64,000 nucleotides of DNA from Volvariella volvacea V23 (Eukaryota > Basidiomycota > Agaricomycetes > Agaricales > Pluteaceae): contig KB722744.1 in the NCBI GenBank assembly GCA_000349905.1, forward strand, positions 248,001-312,000. Reading direction: 5' to 3'. The notes below the pieces were generated by a model, which was not told the DNA's origin, searched no databases, and saw only the letters and a program-made list of their open reading frames with translations. Shown here piece after piece: positions 23,226 through 34,468 of this stretch. Every line of letters begins with the position of its first letter. Position 1 is the first letter of the stretch. Made by a program: the position numbers and the translations under genes.

Positions 23226-24045
23226 ATGTGGACGATGTATTCCCAAAAGCTTATCAACGCCAACCTTGAGCATTTTACAAAAGACGATAAATAATTGCTC
23301 AGGAACTGCAGTCTCATCAATCTCACCTCTCGTGCCTTCGTTTCACCCTCTCAGCGGCACTACTTACGCTGTTTCGCTCTAATGGCCGATGACGACTGCA
23401 CTCCAAGGGGGATAGGATTTCCATGTCTTCAATCACTCCTTTCTTCGGCACGAGTTCAGCTCGGTTATATTCAATCACTCAGGCTTTACTTTCAAAATGC
23501 AATCTCAATCTCCCAGCTCTGACCGATGCCCTCGACTCCCTCGTTGGTCTCAAGGACTTGGCCATCCTCCGTGAATGCGTGGATGGTTGTCAGTTGACGA
23601 GCGACTGGTTTGTCATTGCTGTAAACCAACGCTCACTCGTTTGTATATCCAAGGAACACATATACAGGTCTTCCCTTCTTGCTATCTCCGTCGATGCAGA
23701 TTGCTCCAAGAGCTCGTCATTGAGAACACCCTGCTATCCAGTGGGAAGCCCCGTCATACAATTTCTAGAGATGACTGCTCTCCGCCCTGGTAGAATGGAT
23801 AGAGTGGGACGAGGTTGTCCTAATGCTTCTAATACTTTCTGAGTCTCTGAAATAAACCCTAAGGGGAAGTGAGCACATTTGTGCTGGTCTTGTCTGTTGG
23901 ATGCTGACTCAACTTCAGTGAGCGACCCAGTATTTACGTTGGTCGACCTTTCGCGCTTTATTCACCTGAATCACATTACGCTCAACCTGTTCGAAAACTG
24001 TGAACCTGGCGACAACATTCTCCAATGCGATGGTGGATGTTGAAT
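23226..24045 (+). pseudogene. F-box-like protein, broken and truncated copy 2
   Basis: A more decayed relative of the F-box genes on either side. The recognisable start LINANLEHFTKDD is interrupted by TAA. RNCSLINLTSRAFVSPSQR, the LQSLLSSARVQLGYIQ block and the VDLSRFIHLNHITLNLF block are found in different frames. The C-terminal third, present in copy 1 and in the intact gene, is missing: after about 24045 similarity ends. Likely a dead duplicate. Confidence 0.65.
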
Positions 24046-24339
24046 TACAACCTGATTGGACACCAACGAGTCAGGAGTCTTAATTCTACTATAATGGCTG
24101 GATTCCAGTAATCATGGACCCTCGAGGCCCTATAAATTAATTTCATTCATGATGATATATGCGGAAGTATTACTCTGTACACTAAAGCTCGAGATGCCTG
24201 CTACCTAAAGCCAAGTGAATAAATACAGTGAGAAAAGGAACTTGCTGAACGATATTGTATTTTCTTTGATTATTTTTCTGGGTGTAGAAGAGAAAAAGCA
24301 TGAAGAGCGACACCAAGCTGAATGCTTGGCTGAGGGTTT

Positions 24340-26135
24340 CTAAGCTGATTTGTTGCGATTATGGGTGAGTTGTGTGACATCAGAATGGGGCAATGGAACA
24401 AGTGAAGAGCTCCTGGGCCGTTTGTGTTTGGGCTGCTCTTCAGCCAATTCGCCGACGCTTTCTATTGTTTCTTCGTCATCCGAAAACCCAGTTCGGCGTT
24501 TGCGGGAAAAAGTGGCAATAGACGCAGAGCCGCCATAGGCACGAGATGGAGCGGGACGGCTAGCCGAGGCAGAGAGGGGGGATTTTGGAGGGGGTGTTTC
24601 CTGCTCCGGGGCTAGTGGCGGTGGTTGCAACTTTGTCTCGGGTGGCAACTTCGAAAGAGCGACATCATAGGCCTTGAGAAGCATCGCGTAGGCCATATCA
24701 ACGTCTTGGTATAATGTAGCAACCGGTTTATCGGGAGTCGCTTCGAATCGCGTTTGCCTAAATCGGGTGTATGTGAGGTCATGAAGGATTCGGAGAAGTT
24801 TCCTCAGTGGTTTGAAGTAATCTGAAAGATATTCCATAGGGAATTCGGCGGATAGGAAATCGCGCTTCGCCTTGAATGCTAATCCTCTATCCAAATCGTC
24901 CCATTCTCGAAGACTTGGTAGTTGGCCTTCAGCGGCCTTCTTCTTCCCAGGACCATCAAATGTGAGGCAAATCCAGGCCAACACGTAGTAGAAGGACTCT
25001 AGGTCATCGAGATGGCAGTGTGCAGGATGGCTCGGACGGTTCTCTTTTGTCTCTTCTGTGTCGCTTAAATCGTCGTAGTTGTTTATATCGTCATAGATAC
25101 TAGATTCTGTGATTGTGCCACGTTCTCGTGGGAGAGTGTCTTCTGGAACCATGAGAAGATGTAGCGCTTGAAATCGTCGTGTGCCCTGTCATGAATGCCC
25201 ATCAGTATGACGATAACCCATGGTCTAGGTGAATGCGTACCGTTCTAAAGTCTACGGCAGCCAAACTATCTCGGCGGAAAGTAGATATGGCTAGGTCAAA
25301 GTCGATTAAAATGCCACGCTCTCCTGGCTGCGCGTCATCAGCACCCAGCAGAATATTGTTGGAACTGATATCCCGATGCAAAATCCCGGCGTCCCATAAT
25401 TCTTTATGCCCTGAGCAGCAATTTTTTTATTAAGCGATCTGCGTTTTTTCCTCAAACATATCATGAAATACATACCTGATATAGCATCACGAAGAGCACC
25501 CAGAAGCTGAGCCAAGCCCTTAAAATGACTTATGTCGTGTCCATATGCATGAAGTATGATACGGCACCACCTTCTGTCATAGAAGTCATCTGCAAAATCA
25601 TCTGAGCTCATTCTTCTCAGCTCAGAGATTAAGGCACCATGTTCATAGGTGATCATCTTTGCCACACCACGGCACCCTTTCTCGCGTACGATATCGAGCC
25701 AAATGGTCTCGGGATCCCTGTTAACATACCGCCAAGCGTCCTTCACTAGGTATACTTCGCCGTTGTCTTCAACCACCCAACAAGTCGTACCTCTTCCACA
25801 AATAGATCTGCGAAGGAAAGAAGGTGCGTTGTTGCGGATCTTGAAGACACGTTCGACTTGCTTTTGCGAAGCTTGCGTTTTGCCTTTATTAGAGGCGGAG
25901 CGTGTAATCCTCCTGGAGGGCCCTGACTCGGAGTCGGATCCCACCTCGCTTCTTCCTTCATTTGCTCCAGCTGCTTCATCCATAGTTTCAGGCATTGTGA
26001 CACGAATATATCGCTCCTTGCCTTCCCAAAAGACACTCGTATCAAACCCAACCATCTCCCCTTCCCATGATATACCAAGAATCATCCGAACAAATAAAGC
26101 CGCATCTTCGTGGATGTTGTATCGAGTGCTATATG
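24340..26135 (-). CDS. FunK1 fungal-type protein kinase, 5' part lost in the gap
   Basis: Minus-strand exons: from the gap edge at 26135 to 25476, 25241-25410 and 24340-25185; about 559 residues are visible. The reading enters as NIHEDAALFVRMILG, the mid N-terminal FunK1 domain. A basic Ser-rich linker (RRITRSASNKGK) follows, then the kinase core: FLRRSICGRGT, VKDAWRY, the catalytic loop HRDISSNNILLG, the metal-binding IDFDLAIST, VDFRTGTRRFQ and the FunK1 signature PAHCHLDDLESFYYVL. The protein ends with a basic/Ser tail KHKRPRSSSL and LTHNRNKSA. FunK1 kinases are an expanded mushroom family of poorly known function. All catalytic residues are kept, so it may be active if the hidden 5' part is intact. 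Confidence 0.85.
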
Positions 26136-26235
26136 NNNNNNNNNNNNNNNNNNNNNNNNNNNNNNNNNNNNNNNNNNNNNNNNNNNNNNNNNNNNNNNNN
26201 NNNNNNNNNNNNNNNNNNNNNNNNNNNNNNNNNNN
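26136..26235. other. Assembly gap (100 N) inside a FunK1 gene
   Basis: Exactly 100 N, so a placeholder of unknown real size. It hides the first part of the FunK1 gene (start codon and N-terminal domain). The flanking bases match those around the gap at 50751-50850. Confidence 0.95.
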
Positions 26236-27206
26236 TAGTTAAGCGATATTAAATGATACCTGGGATAGATACCGTATGAGGGATGGGTAGAATCGTGGTT
26301 TGGTTAAAGGAGTCCAATGCGCGTGCCACAATTGATGTATGTATGACTGGCACGTGCAGCATAAAGGAAGAACCATCCCTGAATATGAAATGTGTGAGTG
26401 TGATGGCCATGGGGAAAGGTTGAACCTTACTGATAGCCTTCCACTATTCCAATGCGCGATTTCCTACTAAGGGCACCCCAGACTGTATGTGCTACACAAG
26501 TCCTATAAGATAATGCGGCTGGCCAAGATAGGCAAATTATTTGTTGCATGCTGTGTTAGTCTATCAAATCCGCTAGGCGCACTGACCTTGGATGGTGTAC
26601 TACTCCATGTGGTCAGCTGGGCTGCATGAACCACAGCACACTTCATAAAGCACAGTAGACATACAACAGGCAAGCTAGGCTGTGGGCGATGCGATCAGTA
26701 AGAAAAGAATCGAAAGATTCGTTCTCACCTAAATGGGAACAGTGAGCATATACCTCTGCTTGGTTCTTCGTTAATTATTTTGTGTTGCCCATTGCGGGCA
26801 CTAGTCTTAGCTAAAGCTAAGGGATCACATTATGTCAGTACCCCATCCAGTACGTCCTTCAAATAATGCAGACCATTAATCGTAAGGGCATTCTGCGTTT
26901 AGAATGGCAGCCCCAAGGAGCGTCGTAGTGGATGTCCATAGGCTGACTCGGGCCGCTATTTGCCGAGTCATGGTGGCCTTGTCCCTTGTGCAATGTACAA
27001 CAATTCCTGAGGAGCTTATCGACACCGTCCTCGGACTGAACTACTGTTAAAAACATGAGCCCCGACAAGACATTCTTCAAGTTTATCATGATCTGCATTG
27101 GATGGGCGTGGGACAGCATGTGAGATGAATGTTTGGTTTTATATGCAAATATGTATGGTTGATTAATTAGATTTCCCATTTTCGATTAGCCACTCCAACA
27201 TCAGAG
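26236..27206. other. Intergenic; first ~260 bp belong to the inverted duplication
   Basis: Positions 26236-26495 match the reverse complement of 50470-50750 and probably hold the promoter of the gap-truncated FunK1 gene. From about 26500 to the F-box start at 27207 nothing was recognised. Confidence 0.5.
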
Positions 27207-28463
27207 ATGGCACTTATCCTTGCCCATGAGCTCGTTGACGCCATCGTTAACCACCTCTCGGGGGACAATTTATCGCTCAAGAATTGCAGCCTCGTATCTC
27301 ATGCCTTCACTTCTCCTTCTCAGCGACGCCTCTTCTACCGCTTTACTCTACTAGTCGATGATCATGAAGCTCTCGTGGAGAGGATGAAGCAACAGCTTCA
27401 GTGGCTTCTCTCATCTTCACCCATTAGATGCGGATACATTCAGATATTTCAGCTATGTGTCCTGAAGTGCAATCAAAGCCTCCCGTTTCTGATTGATATT
27501 CTCGACCACCTGAACAGTGTTAGGGATTTGACCCTCCGCTATCACGACGACGATTGCCAGATGGATGAACGGCTGGCCTATCATTGCTGCAAGCCCACAA
27601 TCACCCGATTTGCCATTCATTGGGTCCCTCTTTTCCCATCGCATTACCTTCGTCGATGTATATCCCTTCAAGAGCTCGTAATTGAGCACTCTGTGCTGTT
27701 CGTTCCACAGGACTCGGATAATAGGGCCAATCCTCTATCTTTAGACTTAATATCACAGCCACCCGTCCTCATAGGCTCCTTTACTCTCGAACGGAATTCC
27801 CATGCGTTCGAACGTACGATCCCCAACTGGGTGCAAACTCCGGAATGTCCAATCGATTTCCGAAAATTGACATCGCTTTCTCTTCGTCCCTGCTTTGTGG
27901 CCGAAATTGAATGGCTTATTTCCATAATCCCCATATTATCAGGAGCTTTGGAGTCGATATCTATTGACCCGCCTGTACCCAGTAAGTGCACTCGTTTTCC
28001 GTTGATCTGTAGGTTGCGCGCATTTTTGACTCAAGAGGTGATTTCAGTGGAATTTGGACTGGTCCGTGAACCAGCAACAATCGATCTATCGCTATTTCCG
28101 CATTTGACTTACTTCTCGTTTTCGGTATATGAGGACGGTGAAGCCCACAACATTTACTCCCGTTGGTTGATATCCGAACTTTCTACTATATCAATAAACA
28201 ATGGCATCAAATCACTTCATATTATAATCCAAGTTAATCACGAGGGGCCACCCGAAGCACCCGCATTGGGGATGGAAGAGAGATGGAAGCTGTTGGACGA
28301 AAAACTCAGCGAGGAGAAATTCAATGTCATGGAGAACGTCCATGTTGATCTGGATGCTAATCACGTGGTGGTAGGAGATTGGAAGAGATGGATCGAATGG
28401 GTGAGGAGTATGATGTGCAAGACGATTGAACAAAAACGGTTCTCAATCAGTGGAAGAGAATAG
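27207..28463 (+). CDS. F-box-like protein (intact member of a three-copy set)
   Basis: The frame is open for 418 codons. The first 50 residues fit the mushroom F-box-like pattern: LAHELVDAIVNHL, CSLVSHAFTSPSQRRLF. The rest resembles the weakly leucine-rich target-binding region of such proteins, with DERLAYHCCKPTITRF and LRRCISLQELVIEHS. A good intron (27982-28047, 66 nt, GTAAGT to TTTCAG) lies within the frame. Splicing joins DPPVP to MEFGLV and gives 396 aa, which is consistent with the structure of broken copy 1 at the same place. The C-terminus WIEWVRSMMCKTIEQK is shared with copy 1. Its role would be substrate choice for an SCF ubiquitin ligase. Confidence 0.75.
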   Translation: MALILAHELVDAIVNHLSGDNLSLKNCSLVSHAFTSPSQRRLFYRFTLLVDDHEALVERMKQQLQWLLSSSPIRCGYIQIFQLCVLKCNQSLPFLIDILDHLNSVRDLTLRYHDDDCQMDERLAYHCCKPTITRFAIHWVPLFPSHYLRRCISLQELVIEHSVLFVPQDSDNRANPLSLDLISQPPVLIGSFTLERNSHAFERTIPNWVQTPECPIDFRKLTSLSLRPCFVAEIEWLISIIPILSGALESISIDPPVPSKCTRFPLICRLRAFLTQEVISVEFGLVREPATIDLSLFPHLTYFSFSVYEDGEAHNIYSRWLISELSTISINNGIKSLHIIIQVNHEGPPEAPALGMEERWKLLDEKLSEEKFNVMENVHVDLDANHVVVGDWKRWIEWVRSMMCKTIEQKRFSISGRE

Positions 28464-29373
28464 TAAGTGCCGACTTCATGCCACCTCATCAACCCAAAGG
28501 CTAAGTTCGGATCATGTTCATCTACGCTGATGCAGATAACGAATATACGATATAGTGGAAATTCCTGCTGGAGAATGTTATAGGTTGGTCGAATAGTATG
28601 TGCTTGAAGTTCTTGACTCGTTTTGGGACTGGGGCTATTCACGTAAAACTATTGAATAACCCAGATTTCATCATTTGGGCGATTGAGGATAAATAGATAT
28701 GGATTCATTACGAGAATTGAAGATCTTATATTGCCTTAAATGTGAGGCTCATAAAGGTATAATGCATACATCTAGCTCGTCTAGGGTAAGTGTAAGCTCC
28801 GAGTAATTTAATAATCCGGAACAAGGGGAGTTCCTGGTGTGTCACCTTAGATGTAGTACTCGTCATTAACGAAGTTTTGCTGTGACGGTCTGAGTTCATC
28901 GGTTGGCAGTGGTAGTCGGTATTCACGCATTTAAGAAGTGCCGTGCCACTTGGTACTGGTAATGGCACAGAATACCAATGAGAGCCTGTAAAGCATGAGG
29001 GAAATCCAATGCACTACTTCATTAACCTGTTCTATATACCGGCACGTGCCTATCAAATATGCAAATGGTGGCATGCCCATTTACACTTTAAACCTTCACC
29101 CGTCTCTGCCACACACCAAGCACGAAGACTGCGCCGATTCAGTCACCCATTTAGGCACGATCAGGCAAAACATTACTTAGGGTATTATCAGGTGATTCCC
29201 GCGATGTCCTTTAATACACTCACACTGACGCCTCCTGGAAAACGACCCCTCACTAACGAATCGCATCTGTCAATAAGACAGAAACTACAGTGCTCAACCA
29301 TCTCACTAACTTCGCCACTACTACTGTTACTCCTTCATTAACGCCAGAAAGGACTCCTTACATATTTAGCACA
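28464..29373. other. Intergenic between F-box gene and full-length FunK1 gene
   Basis: Nothing coding is supported. The FunK1 frame extends upstream to an in-frame ATG at 29290, so the last 84 nt may be translated. Confidence 0.45.
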
Positions 29374-31697
29374 ATGCAAGGATCTGCTACCGTTGGCCAG
29401 GCAATGGATACACTACAACCCCCAATCTCTGAGGCACATGATGCCGAGTACGAGGACATAGACAAGCTCAAGAACAGAATTTACGAGGAAATCAAGGAAT
29501 GCAATGTTGAAGGTGGTCAAGTCTACAGCCAGGAAATATTCGCGGGCATAGAAGAGACCCAAGAGCAAATCACAAAGTTCCTTCAGCAATCAGACAAGTA
29601 CAGCTGGAAGACAAAGAAATGGCGCGGTCTCCCGGCGAAGCCCAAGAGAAGGACCAGGCTTTATCCGGTATTCGAGGGAATTATTGGTGATATTTTGGCG
29701 CACTTCAAAATCAATGACCGCCGCGCTCGAACTGGGGGCACAGAGAGACTAGAAGCTCTTAAGCACCCTTCCCACAGGCCACCCCCATCAAGGTCGTACG
29801 CTGCGTCCGTTTTCTCTCCCGATTTTTATATAGAGGGGAGGTGTAATCCAGCGTTCCCCGGCGACGACTATCCGTCCATTCCGACATACGTCCATTGTGC
29901 CACACCAATAGATGTCAAGACTAACAGTGGCATCCGAAAACACAAGGATTGTGTGTCACAACTTGCTCTTTATGCTCGGTAGGTCCCCTGTATCTCTGTG
30001 CTGTGGCTCCGTTTAATGTGCCACAGGGAGTGCATCCTTCGTCAACACAATCGACACTTCGTGTTCGGCATGCTCGTCACGCCGACGAAATTCCAACTCT
30101 ATCAGTTCGATCGCAGTGGCTACATTTGCAGCGAGCAGCACAACATCAATAAGGACGCGGCTCTTTTCGTTCGGATGATCCTGGGTGTGTCGGGCGACGC
30201 AGAGAGGATTGGATTCGACCCAACTGTCTATTGGCGGGGCACGGAACGATTTATCTCAACTTATCCTCCTCGTGATGTTGATACGACCACAGGTGGTGAA
30301 GATGCAGGGACCAAACTTGGACCAACTGATGCCACTCGGGAATCAACGCTTGCAGATGAAATAGACAGATTAAGACGCGTCGAATACAAGATCACCGAGC
30401 AACCAACATTCTTCCGACGCTCCATTCGTGGTAAAGGGACTTTATGCTGGCATGTGGAATATAAGCAGAAGAGGTATTTAGTAAAGGAAGCGTGGCGTTA
30501 CATTGAGAGGGAACGAGAGACGAAATGGCTGGAAATTGCACGTCGTAAGCGATGCCGCGGTATTGTCAAGATGGTCGCATTCCAAGAGGGCTCTCGGGTG
30601 TCTGAGGATAGGGTGAATGTGGGCTGTGAGGATGAAAAGTTTATGGATCGCCAGTGGGTGCGAATGGTGCTTGAGCTGTGTGGACGCGACATTTCCCATT
30701 TCGAGACTCGGGTGCAGCTCGTTGGGGCCTTCCGTGATGCTATTGCAGGTATGTTCAAATACTTTAATTGTTTCTGTGTTGTAACAAAAATATTCTTCAA
30801 GGTCACCAAGAGTTGTGGGAGGCCAGGGTACTTCACAGGGACATTAGCCCCAATAATATACTTCTTGGACCAGTTGATGCCAACAATGGTCGTCGCGGCG
30901 TTCTCATCGACCTGGACCGTGCCATCTCAACGTTGCGACAAGATAGCCTGGCTGCTGTGGACTACATAATAGTAGGTTGCCCACTCCTTTGCAGACCTTG
31001 CATCCGGTCACATTGACACGTATTTTGACAGGGTACACGCGCATTCCAAGGGGTGCATCTACTTGATGAACCAAATGGCTGCCCAGTCGCATTTGTTGAT
31101 GTCCCAGATGAGGACCCAAATATCACAAGTGACACCAATCCTGCTCATTGCCATCTCGATGACCTGGAATCGTTCTATTACGTGTTGATATGGATTTGCA
31201 TCTCACACGAGCGTCCAGGACGCAAGAAGCAGGAAGTTCCACGGAATTTTCGGGCTTGGGGTAGCCCTGATAGAGAAAAAGCGTTTCTCTCAAAGTTGTA
31301 TCACCTGTCCAGCCCAGGAGACACGCTGACCGTCCGTGGTCTGGGTTTGTCGGAATATTTCCGTCCACTTTTTGGGTTAATATGCCGCCTCCACGATATC
31401 ATCCGCCTATTTTGCTCCATTACAAGACACGAAGCAAGACCTGGCAAACCTGTTACGGAGCTATACCCAAACGCTGCTTCGCATTACCAAATAGTGCTCG
31501 ATGCGATCGACGAAACTTTAGAGGAACTAGAAAAACATCCTGAGCCTTCCGGCGGTGAAAATGAAGGAATTACTGGCGCCTCTCATAAGCGCGCCCGGGG
31601 TTCTTTAGACGATGAAGAAGCAGTAAATAAAACCACTGCTGCGCTGCAGAGACACCCTAAGAGGTTGAAGGCTTTGCCTCTTGGCACTAGTAATTAA
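29374..31697 (+). CDS. FunK1 fungal-type protein kinase, full-length and intact
   Basis: Exons 29374-29978, 30027-30748, 30802-30971 and 31032-31697 encode 720 aa (748 if the ATG at 29290 is used). The N-terminal FunK1 domain runs from DKLKNRIYEEIKEC through SPDFYIEGRCNPAFPGDDYP and DVKT to the intron in LALYAR|ECIL. The kinase core has FFRRSIRGKGTLCW, VKEAWRYIE, HRDISPNNILLG, LIDLDRAIST and a PAHCHLDDLESFYYVL signature. The DLDRA has Arg where the other copies have Leu. The C-terminus ends GTSN and lacks the RNKSA tail found in four relatives, so this is a separate subfamily. FunK1 kinases are serine/threonine-kinase-like; substrates are unknown. It is the only complete FunK1 gene in the window. 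Confidence 0.9.
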
Positions 31698-32433
31698 GGA
31701 CCTTGTGTTGGTGTCTAGCTCTTCGTCAATTATTAGCTTGAAATTCTACATACTTTGTGGTAATCACTGATTTAACGTGAATGCTTGCGTACCCATGGGA
31801 TCGCGCGACGCGATCAAGGCGTTCACACGCGCTGGGAATTGCGTTTATCAAGACGAGTCTTGCCTTCTCGTTTGAGCCTATCCAGACCCGGGCCTCTGAA
31901 TTGTTTTGCCATGGAAGGCTCTTTGCCAAAAAGAAAAGTCCCAATTGATTCAACACGCACTCGAGCGTGTGTTCTTGGTGCGCTGATCCAACTGAGAAGC
32001 CTGGAAATTGCATAGATAACAAATGTCTCGTGAGTGACTGCATGGCTTCGCGCAATCCGAGAGCACTACGGATGCCTTCTTCTGCCTCTCGTGCTGTCTA
32101 TCTATTGGTACATCTTGTCCTGCTCCACCACTTCTTGTGCGACCTCTTCGGCTGCAGTCATGTAGAGTGAACCTGCGCGATTTCTGCTAGGCATGAGGCA
32201 CCGACCAAGCGGGGCATGCCGTACGCAGTGACTCGCCATGGCCGCGAAAGTGGTCTCTTTGCCGCGCGAGTATGTCTTTTATATTGGGAGCGAGCTTCTA
32301 ATAAAGTCCGGGATACATAATGCATAAGGGTGGTAAGGAGTGTGGGAATTTGAGATGCGCGTCACCGTCGTTTCACGTTTGTTCACCGCCCTCCTCTACG
32401 CCTTGGATCCAGTGACTCTTGCGGTACACTACG
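31698..32433. other. Intergenic between FunK1 and Chs5
   Basis: No gene is supported. Minus-strand open frame 31726-32055 has no splice support or recognisable domain. The final ~100 bp are the presumed Chs5 promoter and 5' UTR. Confidence 0.45.
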
Positions 32434-34162
32434 ATGGCAAAATCACCGGAACATTATACCTTTACGGTCGGTAAACTAGGTAAGCTGAACGCCCTACTCG
32501 ACGTGGTGTGGGTTTGACGCGATACCGTTTTAGATGCTGGCATGGCCGTAAGTCTCCCTCCATCCCCAACCTCCCCGACACGTCAACGACGATCTTCATT
32601 ATGCTCATCAAATGCAAATAACAGATTCTCCTAGGAGAACGGGCCCATCTAATCGAATTCCCATCTATCTTACTCCCACCTGGAGCCACGGCGGGATCCA
32701 TAGTCAACATCGCAGTCCATCAAAACCACGCTGAGGAAAGGAAACGGGATGCTGAGTTCTGGGCCTTGCAGGAAGAGATTGTAAATGCATATGGTGTCGA
32801 GACGCCCGAACATCCACAACTACAAGTACGTCCCACACACTCAGCTTCCGCAGCATATGTACCAAGAATCCCACTCATACCACCTCCTAGGTTCGAAATG
32901 TCACCCAAACATCCGTCACCCTCGAATGGCCCATAGTCAAACTAGCAACAGCCAAGCTGCGCTCCCTAGACATCTACCGCAACAACCAACGTCTGGCCTC
33001 CATCCCCTCACCCTTGACCAACACCTCGACCAAACTCTCCGGGCTCGAGCTCAACACCGAATACACCTTCCAGCTCATCCTGCGCACCACGGCCGGCACA
33101 TACCCCTCCAACCTCGTCCGCGTCCGCACACACACCATGTCCGACACCTCGGGCATCTCCGTCTGCTTCGGGAACGTCCAGGACCCGGTGTTGCTGGAGA
33201 GCGCGAAGATCGCGCTGAGGGAGATGAAGGCCAGGTGGAGCGATAAGATCCAGATCGATACGACGCACTTTGTGTGCACGACCCCGGCTGCGACGCCGAG
33301 CGGGGTGCAGGCCACGGGAGGGACGAGCAGTGGGCCGGGGGTGGAGTATCAGAGGGCGCTGCAGTTGAGTATACCGGTTGTGCAGCCTCAGTGGATTTTG
33401 GCTTGTCATCAGGAGAGGAAGTACGCATTTCGAGCTTTTTTATGAGTTTTTTGTGTACTAATTGGTCTGCGAAGGATGATACCTATAGCTGCATATTACC
33501 TCGGCGTATCACCCGCCGCACCGATATCTTCTCCGCCGTTCACAAGACCTCAATCTATGTCTCAAGCTTCTCTCCCTCGATCACCCTCCAATCCAGCATT
33601 TAATCAAGCTTCCAAGTCACCATCTAGCAACCGCGCTTCGATGCCTCCTCCCTCTAGGTCAAGTCCCTCTTCGCCACCTACTGGTACCACAGGTCAACAC
33701 CACCACCAGTCGTCCGAGACCGTCGCCAGGAAGACAAGTCTGGAGCCCACGCCCGAGGAAGGAGAAGCCGAAAGCGGCGGAGGGTCAGAAGCCTCGCAGC
33801 AGCTGCAAGACCAGCAGTCAAAGAGACACAGTAAAGCGGGAAGTATGAATCGTCAATTCAAGTTCCCGAGTCCCGTTCCACCTGATCAGGAATTAGGTAG
33901 CGCTCCCGAAGGCGGGGGGAGGCCCGAGGCGGGTGTGATTCCCCCGTCGATATCGACTTCGACTTCGACTGCTTCTACGGCGTCTACTGGGACAGGTGCG
34001 ACGACGACGGCGGCAACGAGCCATGTTGGCGGGATTATTGCACCGTCGAGTATTGAGGTGCCCCCGCCCCCGCCTGTGGAGAAAGAGAGGTCGCCGCCGA
34101 CGACGCAGATTGATGAGGTGGAGGATGAGAATATTGGGGAGACGGAGGATATTCCGCTTTGA
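32434..34162 (+). CDS. CHS5: Chs5, exomer scaffold subunit (FN3-BRCT protein)
   Basis: Exons 32434-32479, 32534-32547 (14 nt), 32625-32825, 32891-33420 and 33475-34162 encode 492 aa. The N-terminus FTVGKLDAGMA then HLIEFPSILLPPGATAGSIV matches the Chs5 dimerisation domain. A fibronectin type III domain follows (VRNVTQTSVTLEWPIVKL, STKLSGLELNTEYTFQL), then a BRCT domain (DTSGISVCFG, IDTTHFVC, VQPQWILACHQ). The C-terminal ~230 residues are Ser/Pro/Thr-rich and end in an acidic stretch, as in other Chs5 proteins. Exomer at the trans-Golgi network carries cargo such as chitin synthase Chs3 to the surface. The split VGKL|DAGMA motif confirms the unusual 14-nt microexon. Confidence 0.93.
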
Positions 34163-34468
34163 GTCCTCACATAGTGTAGTTAGCATTGCAGGTTTGCAAT
34201 CGGGTTTCGTTGGTTTCTCTGCGTGATGTGAGCTGTACGTTGAAGCGCTCACATGCGCATTACGGTGCTAATCGGCATTCCGAGCCCCATATCCTCAAGT
34301 TGTAATCTCAGATAGTGCATTGGCAAAATACGGCAACTGGAATGCATGACCGCGGCTAATTTTCACTGGATCTAAACTCGTCGCAATTATGATGGTGATG
34401 CTACTACACGTAAATAAGGGCGATGATCCCATTATGCTGCAATAGAGATGCAAATGTACGAGATGGTG
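34163..34468. other. Short convergent intergenic region
   Basis: 306 bp between the 3' ends of Chs5 (plus) and an HNH-family gene (minus). No feature recognised. Confidence 0.4.

Larger units (their letters stand above)
24110..26495 (-). repeat. Left arm of a ~2.4-kb inverted duplication carrying a FunK1 gene
   Basis: This segment, read on the minus strand, matches 50470-52970 on the plus strand. The match covers promoter-side sequence (26236-26495 versus 50470-50750), the kinase body and 3' flank (24110-24150 versus 52940-52968). The 100-N gaps fall at the same internal position in both arms. End points are approximate. Confidence 0.7.

Noticed and set aside
31726..32055. 109-codon minus-strand open frame downstream of the full-length FunK1 gene
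   Set aside because: No recognisable motif, low-complexity absent but no relative in the window; probably chance.
32974..33428. Overlapping open frames on both strands across the Chs5 FN3-BRCT exon
   Set aside because: GC-rich third positions make antisense frames open; only the plus frame has Chs5 domain similarity.
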